Part shown: piece by piece, positions 9,658 through 18,582 of the stretch
Position numbering within the stretch: the stretch's first letter is position 1
How the letters are laid out: each line of letters starts with the position of its first letter
Source of the DNA: Candidatus Kryptoniota bacterium
GTDB lineage: Bacteria; Bacteroidota; Ignavibacteria; Kryptoniales; JAKASW01
Assembly (NCBI GenBank): GCA_024641705.1
Contig: JAHECO010000030.1
Span: 1-47,682, forward strand
Length of the DNA stretch: 47,682 bases
Direction: 5' to 3'
Made by a program: the position numbers and the translations under genes
The notes under the pieces: generated by a model
Seen by the model: only the letters and a program-made list of their open reading frames with translations
Database searches by the model: none
Told to the model about the DNA's origin: nothing

Positions 9658-10605
9658 ATGGAACAGGAACTTGGAAGACAACTGGTCCTCGACGAGCTGT
9701 TCGATCTGACGCTCTACAAGAGGATACGCGGGGTGGTTTCTGACGATCTGAAGCCGCTATTCGATGAACTCATTCCTACCGAGACGAGGCACCTGAAGTT
9801 CTGGCAGGACTTTTTCTCGGACAACACCAACAAACTCGATTTCAGAAGGCGCGTGAAGCTCGGCCTTCTCACTACCGCAGCGCGGCTCTTCGGAAATCTC
9901 GGAACGCATCTCGTCCTTGAGGCAATCGAAGTGTACGGCGTGAGGAAGTACGTGACGGTCTGGAACAGGTACAAAGGGACTCCGACCGGAGATGCGGTAC
10001 ACAGGATCCTCGAGGACGAGTTCCAGCACGAGGACGAGATCGTGTCGTCGGCAAGTCAGCGGCTGATCCACCCGGAGCGGGTACGCGATATTTTCCTGGG
10101 ACTGAACGACGGGCTGGTCGAAATACTCGGCGCAGTCTCCGGCTTCTTCGCGGCGCTCTCCAGCATACCCGCAGTCATCGCGGCGAGTGCTGCCGTTGCA
10201 GTGGCCGGTTCGATCTCCATGGCTGCGGGAGCCTACGGCGCGCTCAATTCGGAGAAGGAAGTGGAGAAAGTTGAGGCGGCCAAACGTGAGTTCATCGACG
10301 GCAAAGCGGAAGAGAAAAAGGAAGGATCGTCGAGCGCGGCTGAATCGGCCGTGGTCGTGGGACTTTCCTATTTCTTCGGCGCCCTCGTGCCCGTACTGCC
10401 TGTGCTGCTCGGAGCCGGCAACATTTTCTGGTCACTCGGCTTTGCGGCTGTGGTCATGCTGTTTATCTCCACGGTAATCGCGTTCCTCTCAGGAATGCGC
10501 ATGAGGAGAAGGATCGTCACAAATCTCGTGATTCTGCTCATCGCCGTCGGAGTGACCTACGCCGTAGGACTCCTGGCAAGATCCGTTTTCGGAATCAATA
10601 TATAG
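9658..10605 (+). CDS. Ferritin-like / VIT1 membrane iron transporter (MbfA-like)
   Basis: Fusion of an N-terminal ferritin-like (erythrin) four-helix domain (about 1-145) to a C-terminal VIT1/CCC1 membrane domain (about 146-315) in 315 aa. The cytoplasmic helices hold the candidate di-iron ligands in PTETRHLKFW (about 40-49), LVLEAIEVYG and LEDEFQHEDE (about 118-127). The membrane part opens with DIFLGLNDGLVEILGAVSG, the CCC1-type signature, and has about five hydrophobic segments; an acidic/basic loop (EKEVEKVEAAKRE) matches the cytosolic metal-binding helix of VIT1. MbfA in alphaproteobacteria exports iron and protects against peroxide, and I infer a similar role here. The ribosome-binding site is weak. 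Confidence 0.88.
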   Translation: MEQELGRQLVLDELFDLTLYKRIRGVVSDDLKPLFDELIPTETRHLKFWQDFFSDNTNKLDFRRRVKLGLLTTAARLFGNLGTHLVLEAIEVYGVRKYVTVWNRYKGTPTGDAVHRILEDEFQHEDEIVSSASQRLIHPERVRDIFLGLNDGLVEILGAVSGFFAALSSIPAVIAASAAVAVAGSISMAAGAYGALNSEKEVEKVEAAKREFIDGKAEEKKEGSSSAAESAVVVGLSYFFGALVPVLPVLLGAGNIFWSLGFAAVVMLFISTVIAFLSGMRMRRRIVTNLVILLIAVGVTYAVGLLARSVFGINI

Positions 10606-10633
10606 GATTCCCCCACGACCAAAGAATGATATC

Positions 10634-10696
10634 GCGCCCCTACGGGGCTAACCTTTTTTGTTCCTATTCTATAAACACGTCGTCCCTAACGGGACT
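10634..10696. repeat. Two short tandem hairpins with CCCTA(A)CGGG cores
   Basis: Hairpin 1 at 10636-10648 has stem GCCCC/GGGGC around TAC; hairpin 2 at 10682-10695 has stem GTCCC/GGGAC around TAAC. They are joined by a T6 run and TTCTATAAACAC. The shared CCCTA-CGGG core makes them look like two divergent copies of one unit. They lie between convergent genes and might act as a terminator for either, but the repeat structure is what is seen. Confidence 0.7.
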
Positions 10697-10730
10697 CGAC
10701 ACAGGCTTCCCCCGCCTTGTCGACAGAGAT

Positions 10731-10774
10731 GGCACAAAGGGAAGACCTTTCGCGGGCTTTGTGTCCTTCGTGGT
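10731..10774. repeat. Dispersed repeat, short copy (ACCACGAAGGACACAAAG type)
   Basis: Left arm GGCACAAAGGGAAGACC faces right arm GGCTTTGTGTCCTTCGTGGT across a few bases. The arms resemble the other dispersed copies (CACAAAG/CTTTGTG units), but the element is only about 44 bases and less regular. It lies in the convergent gap 10606-10810. Confidence 0.55.
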
Positions 10775-10810
10775 AAGTCTCTTACATTTGGGACATGGAT
10801 TGGCCTCGAC

Positions 10811-11932
10811 TCATCTTATCGATGTGTACCCGCCAAGCACACCCTTCCTGGACAGTACAACCTGCCAGAGCTGATTGCTTCTCGCCCTGAATGCCCCGGC
10901 GCTCGATAAGAGAAAGTACTTCCACATCCTGAAGAACGTGTCGCTATACTTGTCTTTCAGCAAATCCCAGCTGCGGACGAAATTGTTGTACCAGGCCATC
11001 AGGGTTTTATCGTAGTCGGCGCCGAAATTATGCCAGTCTTCGACAACGAAGATGCCCTCCACCGCTTTCGCCAGCTGGGCAATCGAAGGGAGCATCCCGT
11101 TTGGGAAAATGTACTTATGGGTCCAGGCATCGGTGCTCCTTACTGAACGCAGACTACCTATAGTGTGGAGAAGAAAAAGTCCTTCCTCCTTAAGACACCT
11201 CGCCGCCACCTCGAAATACTCCCGGTAATTCTTGTATCCCACATGCTCAATCATTCCGACTGAGACCACCCTGTCGAATTCCCCTTCGACTTCCCTGTAG
11301 TCCTGGAGTCTGAACTCCACAGGAAGGCCTTTGCAGAGCTCCCTGCCGAGCGCGACCTGCTCTTTCGATACGGTCAGACCGACGACTTCAGCGCCGTACT
11401 TTTCTGCCGCATACTTTCCGAACGCTCCCCAGCCGCAGCCGATATCGAGCACCCTCATGCCCGGTTTCATGTGAAGCTTCTTGCAGACGAGTCTTAGTTT
11501 GCCCTCCTGCGCTTCATCCAGTGTCTTTGCGTCCTTCCAGTAAGCGCAACTGTAGTTCATCCGCCTGTCGAGCATTTTCGTGAACAGCTCGTTGCCAAGG
11601 TCATAATGTCTTTCGCCAATAATGAATGCCCGGCTCTTCTTCTGCATGTTTGTCAGCCGGAAGGCCGCGAGTCGCAGGACGATTCCGAGATTGCGCTTCA
11701 CCTTATCCTGGAGATTCGCACGAAGGACTTTGAAGATAAGTTCGTCGACTCGCTCGGCATCCCACCATCCTGCCATATAAGACTCACCGAGCCCCAGTTC
11801 CGCTTCGGACGCCACGCGGCCGTACAACCTTTTGTCGTGCACCTGCAAGTCGCCGGGTCCTGTTCCGTTTAGCTCGACGCCTGCAAGCCTCAACAACTCC
11901 CTGATGAGAGCTTCGTCCCTGTCAACGCTCAT
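10811..11932 (-). CDS. cfa: Cyclopropane-fatty-acyl-phospholipid synthase
   Basis: SAM-dependent enzyme that adds a methylene bridge to cis-unsaturated acyl chains of membrane phospholipids, usually on entry to stationary phase or under stress. At 373 aa it is close to E. coli Cfa (382). The N-terminal lipid-binding part contains ESYMAGWWD (50-58) and HYDLGNELF (109-117); MNYSCAYW (125-132) is the family signature, and LDIGCGWGAFG (162-172) is the SAM-binding motif I. A strong GGAGGTGATG ribosome-binding site fixes the ATG at 11932. The O-methyltransferase gene lies 24 bases upstream on the same strand, so the two probably form an operon. Confidence 0.96.
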   Translation of the reverse strand: MSVDRDEALIRELLRLAGVELNGTGPGDLQVHDKRLYGRVASEAELGLGESYMAGWWDAERVDELIFKVLRANLQDKVKRNLGIVLRLAAFRLTNMQKKSRAFIIGERHYDLGNELFTKMLDRRMNYSCAYWKDAKTLDEAQEGKLRLVCKKLHMKPGMRVLDIGCGWGAFGKYAAEKYGAEVVGLTVSKEQVALGRELCKGLPVEFRLQDYREVEGEFDRVVSVGMIEHVGYKNYREYFEVAARCLKEEGLFLLHTIGSLRSVRSTDAWTHKYIFPNGMLPSIAQLAKAVEGIFVVEDWHNFGADYDKTLMAWYNNFVRSWDLLKDKYSDTFFRMWKYFLLSSAGAFRARSNQLWQVVLSRKGVLGGYTSIR

Positions 11933-11956
11933 TTCATCACCTCCATGCCTGAGTGT

Positions 11957-12997
11957 TCAGGCAATCACCTGCCCGGCATCTCGGGCTTTCTTTCGCCCCG
12001 TCATCAAATCTGTTCCGAACCGCGTCCTCGTTTTGCCTATGCTCCTGAAACCGGCACTCTCCATCCATGACCGCACCTCAGTCTCCGTGAAAGTGTCTCC
12101 CTCAGGTGTGCCGACGAGCATGTTCAACGAAAAATATGTCCCCGCTTCAGGAGCCGTGCGCTCGTCATTCATTATGTAATCCAATACGACCAGCCTTCCC
12201 CCCGCATTCAACGAGTCAAACGCATTACAGAATAATTGCCTGTTCGTTTCGGGTGAATTGCTGTGGATAACAGCGGACATGAACACAAGATCGTAGCCGC
12301 TCCCCAGAGGATCGACTGTGTAATCCCCCTGACTAACGGTAATCCTGTCGCCGAGCTTCTCGGCATCGATGTAGGTCTGCGTCAAGCTCGTCACATTAGG
12401 CAGATCGAAAACCACCGCACTGATTCCCTGCTTCGCCCGGACGAATGCCATAGAAAACGCGCCGGAGCCCCCGCCGACATCGAGGACGCGTTTAACTCCC
12501 TTGAGCTCGATCGACCCGATGATCGCAGGGGCTTGACGGACCGCCCGAGTGTGCATCGCCGCAATGAAAGCACGCAGCCACTCGTCGCCCCGCCTGTTCA
12601 CGGAATCGCGGACCATCACTGTCGAGCCGGTGCGCACCGCATCCGTCAGCGTGCTCCACGTATCCCATAAGCTTACCTGGTGCATCAGGCCTCCCAGGTA
12701 GTCCAGCTTCCCTTTTACCAGGAATCTCGACGCAAGGGAGGTATTGGAGAATTCCCCCTTTCTCTTGACGAGATACCCGGAAGCGCAGAGCGCGTTCAAA
12801 AGCCTGTCTGTCGCGCGTGGGTCTGTCCCGGCCTGGCGCGCCACTTCTTCCGAGGATCTTCGCCCGTCATCGATGATCGTGAAAAGATCGAGCTCGAAAG
12901 CAGTCAGGAGGACGCGGGCCTCCCGAAAGGCATATACCGAGTCTGTGATCTTGGACGGGGAGAGTTTCGTTTTACCAGCGGATGCGCGTTTTGCCAT
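11957..12997 (-). CDS. SAM-dependent O-methyltransferase, methyltransf_2 family with wHTH dimerisation domain
   Basis: A 346 aa class I methyltransferase of the plant-COMT/CrtF/BchU type. The N-terminal winged-helix dimerisation domain (about 20-95, with ELDLFTIIDDGRRSSEEVA) is followed by the Rossmann catalytic domain (about 120-335). SAM-binding motif I is VLDVGGGSGAFS (about 170-181); FDLPNV and GDYTVDPLGSGYDLVFMSAV complete the cofactor site. Such enzymes methylate hydroxyls on quinones, carotenoids, bacteriochlorophyll precursors or aromatics. The Tat-exported CrtI-like oxidoreductase is divergently encoded 525 bases away, which makes an isoprenoid or pigment substrate possible but unproven. 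It lies upstream of cfa in the same direction. Confidence 0.85.
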   Translation of the reverse strand: MAKRASAGKTKLSPSKITDSVYAFREARVLLTAFELDLFTIIDDGRRSSEEVARQAGTDPRATDRLLNALCASGYLVKRKGEFSNTSLASRFLVKGKLDYLGGLMHQVSLWDTWSTLTDAVRTGSTVMVRDSVNRRGDEWLRAFIAAMHTRAVRQAPAIIGSIELKGVKRVLDVGGGSGAFSMAFVRAKQGISAVVFDLPNVTSLTQTYIDAEKLGDRITVSQGDYTVDPLGSGYDLVFMSAVIHSNSPETNRQLFCNAFDSLNAGGRLVVLDYIMNDERTAPEAGTYFSLNMLVGTPEGDTFTETEVRSWMESAGFRSIGKTRTRFGTDLMTGRKKARDAGQVIA

Positions 12998-13105
12998 GTC
13001 TACCTCATGTCTTTCAGGTTCAAATCTTCTGCGCCTACCGGCTTATACGCCAACTTAAAGAATCACATGACCAAAAACAATTTGGTATCGTATCAGTCTG
13101 AACTT

Positions 13106-13197
13106 AACCGCAAAGAACGCTAAGAAGACGCAGAGAACGCAAAGAAATTGCATCCATTCTCTGCGCACTTGGCGCATCCTTTGCGTCCTTTGCGGTT
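13106..13197. repeat. Dispersed near-palindromic repeat, copy 3 (best preserved)
   Basis: A 92-base element bounded by AACCGCAAAG and CTTTGCGGTT. The left half reads as purine units (AACGCTAAGAAG, ACGCAGAG, AACGCAAAGAA), the right half as their complements (TTCTCTGCGCAC, TTGGCGCATCC, TTTGCGTCC). It fits almost exactly the length of copy 2 at 9491. It lies in the 525-base divergent gap 12998-13522. The rest of that gap, including 13200-13510, shows no gene; promoters for both flanking genes should be here. Confidence 0.9.
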
Positions 13198-13522
13198 AAA
13201 AGAACTCCGGGAATTTGCGGATCAATAAAACTGACACATTACCAACAATTTACAGGTTGCCGCGATCCCGGACCCTGCCTTCGGCTTGCAAAAGATACGG
13301 CCGAAACTTACAATGTGTCGGAAAGTGCTCCCGCTGCACACGATCGGCAACGAAAAGCCAAGCTCCATTTAACCTTCCGTTTTAGACTTCCGCAGTACCA
13401 CAACGTATGGCATCACAAATTCTCGACACGGGATTGTTCTCTTTCCGAAACCGCGTTTGGCGGAGAGCATTCGTCCACCAGGTTTCATTGGAAATTAAAC
13501 AGAGACAGTTTGGAGGTATGCA

Positions 13523-15160
13523 ATGGGCAGAAACGGCATTGAGAGGCGTGATTTTCTGAAGTACGTCCTCGGCAGCATGGGAATGCTCGCGTTGGATTGG
13601 AGCTCCCTGCCAAGGGGCGTCCAGGCATTTGCAAAAGACGACGAATACGACGCGGTCGTCATAGGCGCGGGGCTCGGCGGATTGAGCTGCGCCGCTGCCT
13701 TCGCCAGGCAGGGCTTTAAGGCACTTGTCCTCGAACAGCATGACAAGCCCGGTGGCTACGCGACGGTATTCGAACGGCCGGGGGGTTTCAAGTTCGACGT
13801 TTCCCTCCACTCGACCGTAATCGCGGAGAGAAACGGCCTGCATAATCTTATCCCCGGGTTCCCAGAGATTACAGACGTCGAATTCGTTCCGCACCCCACA
13901 CTCTACCGAGTCATCTATCCCGACTATGACATCACGGTCCCTCAGAAGGACCTCAAGGGCTACATCGCAAAAATCGTCTCTCTCTTCCCGGAAGAGAAGG
14001 CAGGAATCGAGGGATTGTTCGAGGACATGAGAGCGCTGGCGGCGGACATAGAGCGCCTTTCCCAAGCGAGGAGCCAGGTCGACATGCAGCGTTTCCCCGT
14101 GGACTATCCGGTCCTTGCCGGGCTTTACAACAGGACATGGAAGGATATGCTGGATGCGCGCCTGAAGAACGACAAACTCAGGGCGATCGTCTCGGCCCAA
14201 TGGGCCTATTACGGACTCCCTCCGTCGCGGCTCGTCAGCTTCTACTATGCAATGCCGGCATTGGGCTACCTCACGGGCGGCGGCTACTATCCCATAGGGC
14301 GGTCCCAGAAGATCAGCGACGCGATGGTGAAGTACATAGAGTCCAACGGCGGGAAGGTCTTGCTGAACTCGAGAGTGGACAAGATTATGACGAAGGACCA
14401 CGCCGCGTACGGCGTCAGAATAAGCAGCGGACAGGAGTTCAAATCAAGGGTCGTGGTTTCGAACGCCAATCCTTTCGACACGTTCCGGAAGATGACCGAC
14501 GAAGAGAGTTACCTATCGGCATACCTGGATCAGCTCGACCATTACAGCGTCAGCCTATCCTCGTTCCAGATATTCCTCGGATTGAAGGAAGACCTCGTCG
14601 GCAAGGTCGGGATAAAAGACTCCGAGATCTTCTATGACACCGGATACGACATGGAGAAGGGATATGCTCTCGCGAAGGAGGGTGCCTTTGAAGACGCAGG
14701 CTACGCGCTGACTCTGTACGACAACATCTATAATGGCTATTCCCCATCCGGCAAGAACACCGTAAACATTACAACTTTCACCGGTTACGAGCCGTGGAAG
14801 AAGTACGAGAAAGACTACTTCAACGGCAACAAGTCTGCGTACCGGCAGGAGAAGGAGCGCCTGGCCGACATCCTCATAGAAGAAGTTGAAAAGACTCTTT
14901 TGCCGGGGTTGGCTGCGGCAATAGAGGTAAAGGAGATCGGAACACCCCTCACCAACGTGAGATACACGAGCAACTATCGCGGCGCAATATACGGTCTGGA
15001 CCAGACCGTCGACAACTCCGGGTCGAGCAGGCTCGGGCACGAGACTCCGATCGCCAACCTCTATCTCTCCGGCGCGTGGACAAGACCCGGGCATGGATAT
15101 GGATCGGTCTTATCAAGCGGTGTGGAATGTTTCGGAGAGATAATGCGGAAATGGCAATAG
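13523..15160 (+). CDS. Tat-exported CrtI/carotenoid isomerase-like FAD oxidoreductase
   Basis: A 545 aa FAD-dependent desaturase/isomerase-type oxidoreductase (phytoene desaturase, CrtISO and retinol-saturase superfamily). The N-terminus is a twin-arginine signal: ERRDFLK (7-13) followed by a hydrophobic stretch and a cleavage region near 30-38, so the folded flavoprotein should go to the periplasm. The dinucleotide-binding motif VVIGAGLGGLSCAAAFARQG starts near 46, with LEQHDKPGGYA for ribose binding; the C-terminal FAD signature is NLYLSGAWTRPGHGYGSV (about 512-529). GGAGG at 13512-13516 selects the ATG at 13523; an ATG at 13518 is out of frame. Known carotenoid enzymes of this group are mostly cytoplasmic or thylakoid, so export is notable. 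Substrate unknown. Confidence 0.87.
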   Translation: MGRNGIERRDFLKYVLGSMGMLALDWSSLPRGVQAFAKDDEYDAVVIGAGLGGLSCAAAFARQGFKALVLEQHDKPGGYATVFERPGGFKFDVSLHSTVIAERNGLHNLIPGFPEITDVEFVPHPTLYRVIYPDYDITVPQKDLKGYIAKIVSLFPEEKAGIEGLFEDMRALAADIERLSQARSQVDMQRFPVDYPVLAGLYNRTWKDMLDARLKNDKLRAIVSAQWAYYGLPPSRLVSFYYAMPALGYLTGGGYYPIGRSQKISDAMVKYIESNGGKVLLNSRVDKIMTKDHAAYGVRISSGQEFKSRVVVSNANPFDTFRKMTDEESYLSAYLDQLDHYSVSLSSFQIFLGLKEDLVGKVGIKDSEIFYDTGYDMEKGYALAKEGAFEDAGYALTLYDNIYNGYSPSGKNTVNITTFTGYEPWKKYEKDYFNGNKSAYRQEKERLADILIEEVEKTLLPGLAAAIEVKEIGTPLTNVRYTSNYRGAIYGLDQTVDNSGSSRLGHETPIANLYLSGAWTRPGHGYGSVLSSGVECFGEIMRKWQ

Positions 15161-15187
15161 CCCTGCGGACGACTTCTTCTGCGATAA

Positions 15188-15223
15188 ACAAAAAGGCTGC
15201 GGCAGGTTACCGCAGCCTTTTTA
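15188..15223. terminator. Bidirectional intrinsic terminator
   Basis: A perfect 12-base stem, AAAAGGCTGCGG (15191-15202) with CCGCAGCCTTTT (15210-15221), around a 7-base loop, with A and T tracts on the outer sides. It lies between the convergent ends of the FAD oxidoreductase and the protease genes and can serve both. Confidence 0.93.
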
Positions 15224-15248
15224 ATTACACGAGAATCATGCCGGAAGT

Positions 15249-18200
15249 CTATCTCTTCTGATAAGGCGGCTGAGCCGGAGCAACGGGAGGATGCTCTTTG
15301 AGAAGCTGCATCACCACTTCGATACCCTTGTCAAGCTGCTGGTCGACTCCCTTCGCCAGCTCTGCCGGGTTCTCCACAACCTGGTAGTCGGGATCAACTC
15401 CGTGCCCCTCGGCGAACCATTTCCCGTCCGGAGTGTACATCCTGAAAGTCGGGACGGTAATGATGCCGCCGTCGATGAGCTGAGGCGCTCCTGAAATGCC
15501 GATCAGTCCGCCCCACGTACGTTCGCCGACAAGCGGTCCGACGCCGGCTTCGCGGAAGTAGTACGGGAATGCGTCGCCGCCCGAACCGCTCCAGCCGTTT
15601 ATAAGCATTACTTTCGGCCCGAAGTTCGCGACGGGGGGCCACTGCCAGTTCTTGCCGTCACGCACCGCCCAGAAAGCCAGCGGCTTGCGATTGAGCATTT
15701 CTATGAACCTGTCCGGGATCTGGCCGCCGCTGTTGAACCTCTCGTCGATTATCAGTCCCTCTTTGTCGATCTGAGCGGTGAACTGTCTCTCGAGATCGTT
15801 CTGACCGGGGATGCTCGTATCCTGGACGTAAACGTATCCTATCTTGCCGCCGGTCGCCTTATCAACCTTTTCTCTGTTGGATTCGATCCAGGCCAGAAGC
15901 CTCAGCCTCGCTTCATCGGTCATCGTCTCCACCATGACCTTTCTCGCTCCGTCCATCGTGGGCTTGTCGTTGACGGTGAGCTCGACGGTCTTCCCCGCCA
16001 GCCCTTCGAAGGCGGCGTACGGATCTTCGGTAACATCCATCGGCGTTCCGTTCACCGCAAGGACATAGTCTCCCTCCTTCACGTTCACGCCCGGTTCGTC
16101 AAGGGGTGACCTGTTCTCATTATCCCACGGCGCTCCCTTCAGGATTTTCTGAATCCTGTATTGGCCGTTGGAGAGTTCCCAATCCACGCCGAGGTAACCG
16201 ACGGCGCGTTCCTTCGGCGTCTCAAGGTCTCCGCCGAAGCGGTAGGTATGCGATGAGCTGATCTCGCCTATCAACTCGCCCAGGATGTAATTCACGTCCG
16301 ACCGCGTCATCGCGTAGTCAATCAGCTTACCGTACCGCGCGCGCATCTCCTTCCAGTCGACGCCGTGCATGTTGGGATCGTAGAAGTAATCCCTATCGAA
16401 CCGCCATACATCGTTGAATATTTGATGCCATTCTTCGCGCGGGTCGACGGTCATCGACATCTGGCCGACCGGCATAGGTTTGTCAAGTTTCTGCTCCGGT
16501 GCGATGTCCGTGATGAAGAAAGACTTCTCTTTCGCGATCATGATCTTCTTCCCGTCCGCAGAGACCATGTAATTGGAAATGCCGTCGGCGATTGTCTTGT
16601 CCTCTCTTTTCTCGAGGTCGTAGTACATAACGGCATTTTTCTTCTCACCCGAACCGCTGTTCGGGGCTTTGATAAATAAGACTTTGCCGGCGACCGCCTG
16701 CACATTGCGGTAGTTCCCTGCTTCCGGCGGGAGGATTACTGCTCTCCCGGCGATACCGTCGAAGTCGATCCTCGTCTCTTTGGTCTCGGCACCCTTCTTC
16801 TCGTCCTTCTTCTTCGGCTCCTCCTTCTTCGCCTTTTCATCAGACTTGATGGCGGTCGTATCGTTCTTCGGTGAAAGCGGGGAAACGAGCGTATCCTGCA
16901 GGGTGATCAGCGCTAACCTGGTTGAGTTAGGATAAATGAAGGTATTATCCATGTCACTGTAAACAGGAGCGAAAGTGTTGTTGGTCAGGAAATAGAGGTA
17001 CTTCCCTTCCGGGTCGAATGCCGGGTCGCTGTCGCTGTAGTAACCGCTCGTGACAGGGTGCATCTTCGCTTCCTTCGTATCGAACATGTATATGGCGCTG
17101 TGCCGGTTGTCCATATCTTTTTCGTACGCCAGCCAGCGGCTGTCGGGCGACCAGGCGACTTTGAAGCCGCGCAGGCCTCCTTCGTATGCGTATTTTTCCT
17201 TGTCGACTTTCGTGGTCTTGTCCTTGTCCAGATCATAGACATAGATATTCATTGATTTGTCTATGAACGCGAGTTTCTTGCTGTCCGGCGACCAGTAAAT
17301 CCTGTATCTGAATCCGGGCCCGTAGGATGTCAGTTTCTTCTCGGCGCCGGGATTCTCCATGTCTTTCAACGTCAGCTCGTATTCGCCCGATCGATCGCTC
17401 CAGTAGGCGATGTACCTCCCGTTCGGGGACCAGGCAGGATACCTTTCGGCGATGCCGGAGGTGTTCGTAAGGTCGACGACATTGCCGTTCTCAGCGGGAA
17501 CGGAGAACAGGTCGCCGCGCGCCTCGAAGATGGCTCTCTTTCCGTCCGGCGCGACGGAGTAGTTCGCTATCATCTTCTCCACGTTCACGGCCTTCGGCAT
17601 TATCGTTATCTCGTCGGTGACCACGTCTATTTTTACTTCATGGTATTTCTCCGTCGCCAGGTCGAGGAGATACAGCTTGCCTCCTGCTTCGAAGACTATG
17701 TCGCTCGGGCCGATCGACGGGAAGTGAATGTCGAAGTCCTTGAAGTCGGTCACCTGCCGTGTCTGCTTGGTGGTAACGTCGTAAGCCCAGATGTTAGCTC
17801 TCTCGTTCTTGCCGCGATCCGAGAGGAAGTAGATCGTGTTGTTGTGCCACATCGGGAATTCATCGTTGGCCGGATTGTCGGTGATGTTGACCGCGGTCTG
17901 TTTGCGGAAGTCGTAGACCCATATGTCCGCAGCCATTCCGCCGCGATACCGTTTCCAGGTCCTGTATGCCCTGGAGATCGGCGTGAACGCAATCTGGTTG
18001 CCGTCCGGGTACCAGCAAAGCATACGGTCCGGATAGCCGTGATGAGTCACCCGCAGAGGCATGCCGCCCTTCGAAGGAATAACGTAGACATCCGTGTTCC
18101 CCTCGTAATTCCCGCTGAAGGCGATCTTCGACCCGTCCGGCGAAAACCTCGGCAGTATCTCTTCCCCGGGCGGAGTTGTGAGCCGGTTGGCGACTCCTCC

Positions 18201-18359
18201 CTCTTTCGGGGCTACCCAGAGGTCCCCGGCGTAGTCGAACACGATCTGCGTGCTGGAGACCGCCGGATACTGGAGGAGCCTGGCGTCAATTTGCGCTGAA
18301 GCCTCCTGAGCTATTGCAAATGACAATAGCAAGGCAAAGAAAACAGCCAATTTTCTCAT
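15249..18359 (-). CDS. Secreted Tricorn-like S41 peptidase with beta-propellers and PDZ domain
   Basis: A 1036 aa periplasmic protease related to archaeal Tricorn. A signal peptide (1-22) is followed by two WD40-like/PD40 propeller regions (about 30-490 and 540-690, with repeated SPDG, SPDSKKLAF and SPDSRWLAY blades), a Lys/Glu-rich linker (about 500-530), a Tricorn C1 helical domain (about 700-770), a PDZ domain (about 775-860) and an S41/TSPc catalytic domain (about 870-1015). The nucleophile is the second serine of NGWSGSGGDAFPYYF, with IIDERFNSGG, RTWGGLIG and AEGHGVDPD completing the site. An AAAGGAGAG ribosome-binding site precedes the ATG. Family members degrade peptides; here the work is outside the cytoplasm. 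The gene stands alone. Confidence 0.94.
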   Translation of the reverse strand: MRKLAVFFALLLSFAIAQEASAQIDARLLQYPAVSSTQIVFDYAGDLWVAPKEGGVANRLTTPPGEEILPRFSPDGSKIAFSGNYEGNTDVYVIPSKGGMPLRVTHHGYPDRMLCWYPDGNQIAFTPISRAYRTWKRYRGGMAADIWVYDFRKQTAVNITDNPANDEFPMWHNNTIYFLSDRGKNERANIWAYDVTTKQTRQVTDFKDFDIHFPSIGPSDIVFEAGGKLYLLDLATEKYHEVKIDVVTDEITIMPKAVNVEKMIANYSVAPDGKRAIFEARGDLFSVPAENGNVVDLTNTSGIAERYPAWSPNGRYIAYWSDRSGEYELTLKDMENPGAEKKLTSYGPGFRYRIYWSPDSKKLAFIDKSMNIYVYDLDKDKTTKVDKEKYAYEGGLRGFKVAWSPDSRWLAYEKDMDNRHSAIYMFDTKEAKMHPVTSGYYSDSDPAFDPEGKYLYFLTNNTFAPVYSDMDNTFIYPNSTRLALITLQDTLVSPLSPKNDTTAIKSDEKAKKEEPKKKDEKKGAETKETRIDFDGIAGRAVILPPEAGNYRNVQAVAGKVLFIKAPNSGSGEKKNAVMYYDLEKREDKTIADGISNYMVSADGKKIMIAKEKSFFITDIAPEQKLDKPMPVGQMSMTVDPREEWHQIFNDVWRFDRDYFYDPNMHGVDWKEMRARYGKLIDYAMTRSDVNYILGELIGEISSSHTYRFGGDLETPKERAVGYLGVDWELSNGQYRIQKILKGAPWDNENRSPLDEPGVNVKEGDYVLAVNGTPMDVTEDPYAAFEGLAGKTVELTVNDKPTMDGARKVMVETMTDEARLRLLAWIESNREKVDKATGGKIGYVYVQDTSIPGQNDLERQFTAQIDKEGLIIDERFNSGGQIPDRFIEMLNRKPLAFWAVRDGKNWQWPPVANFGPKVMLINGWSGSGGDAFPYYFREAGVGPLVGERTWGGLIGISGAPQLIDGGIITVPTFRMYTPDGKWFAEGHGVDPDYQVVENPAELAKGVDQQLDKGIEVVMQLLKEHPPVAPAQPPYQKR

Positions 18360-18559
18360 ACCCTCTCCTTTTGTGGTTATGGATTCTTTTCGGAACTAAT
18401 TATTGAAGATTACTCGCGAATGCAGATAGCCTTGCGTAACGATTTTGCCGCAACCCTGACTACTCATAAAGCGGGCGAATGTTTCCTTTAGATTCGAAGT
18501 TCCCGCCTCCCTGACAGGTTTTCATGCCCCAATTTAACAAAGCCTCCGCTGAAACAACA

Positions 18560-18581
18560 GCCCGGATCCGCCGCTCCGGGC
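18560..18581 (-). terminator. Probable terminator of the crcB operon
   Basis: Stem GCCCGGA (18560-18566) with TCCGGGC (18575-18581) around an 8-base loop, two bases after the DUF190 stop codon. On the minus strand the following tract (TGTTGTTTC) is only moderately T-rich, so strength is uncertain. Confidence 0.5.
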
Positions 18582-18582
18582 C

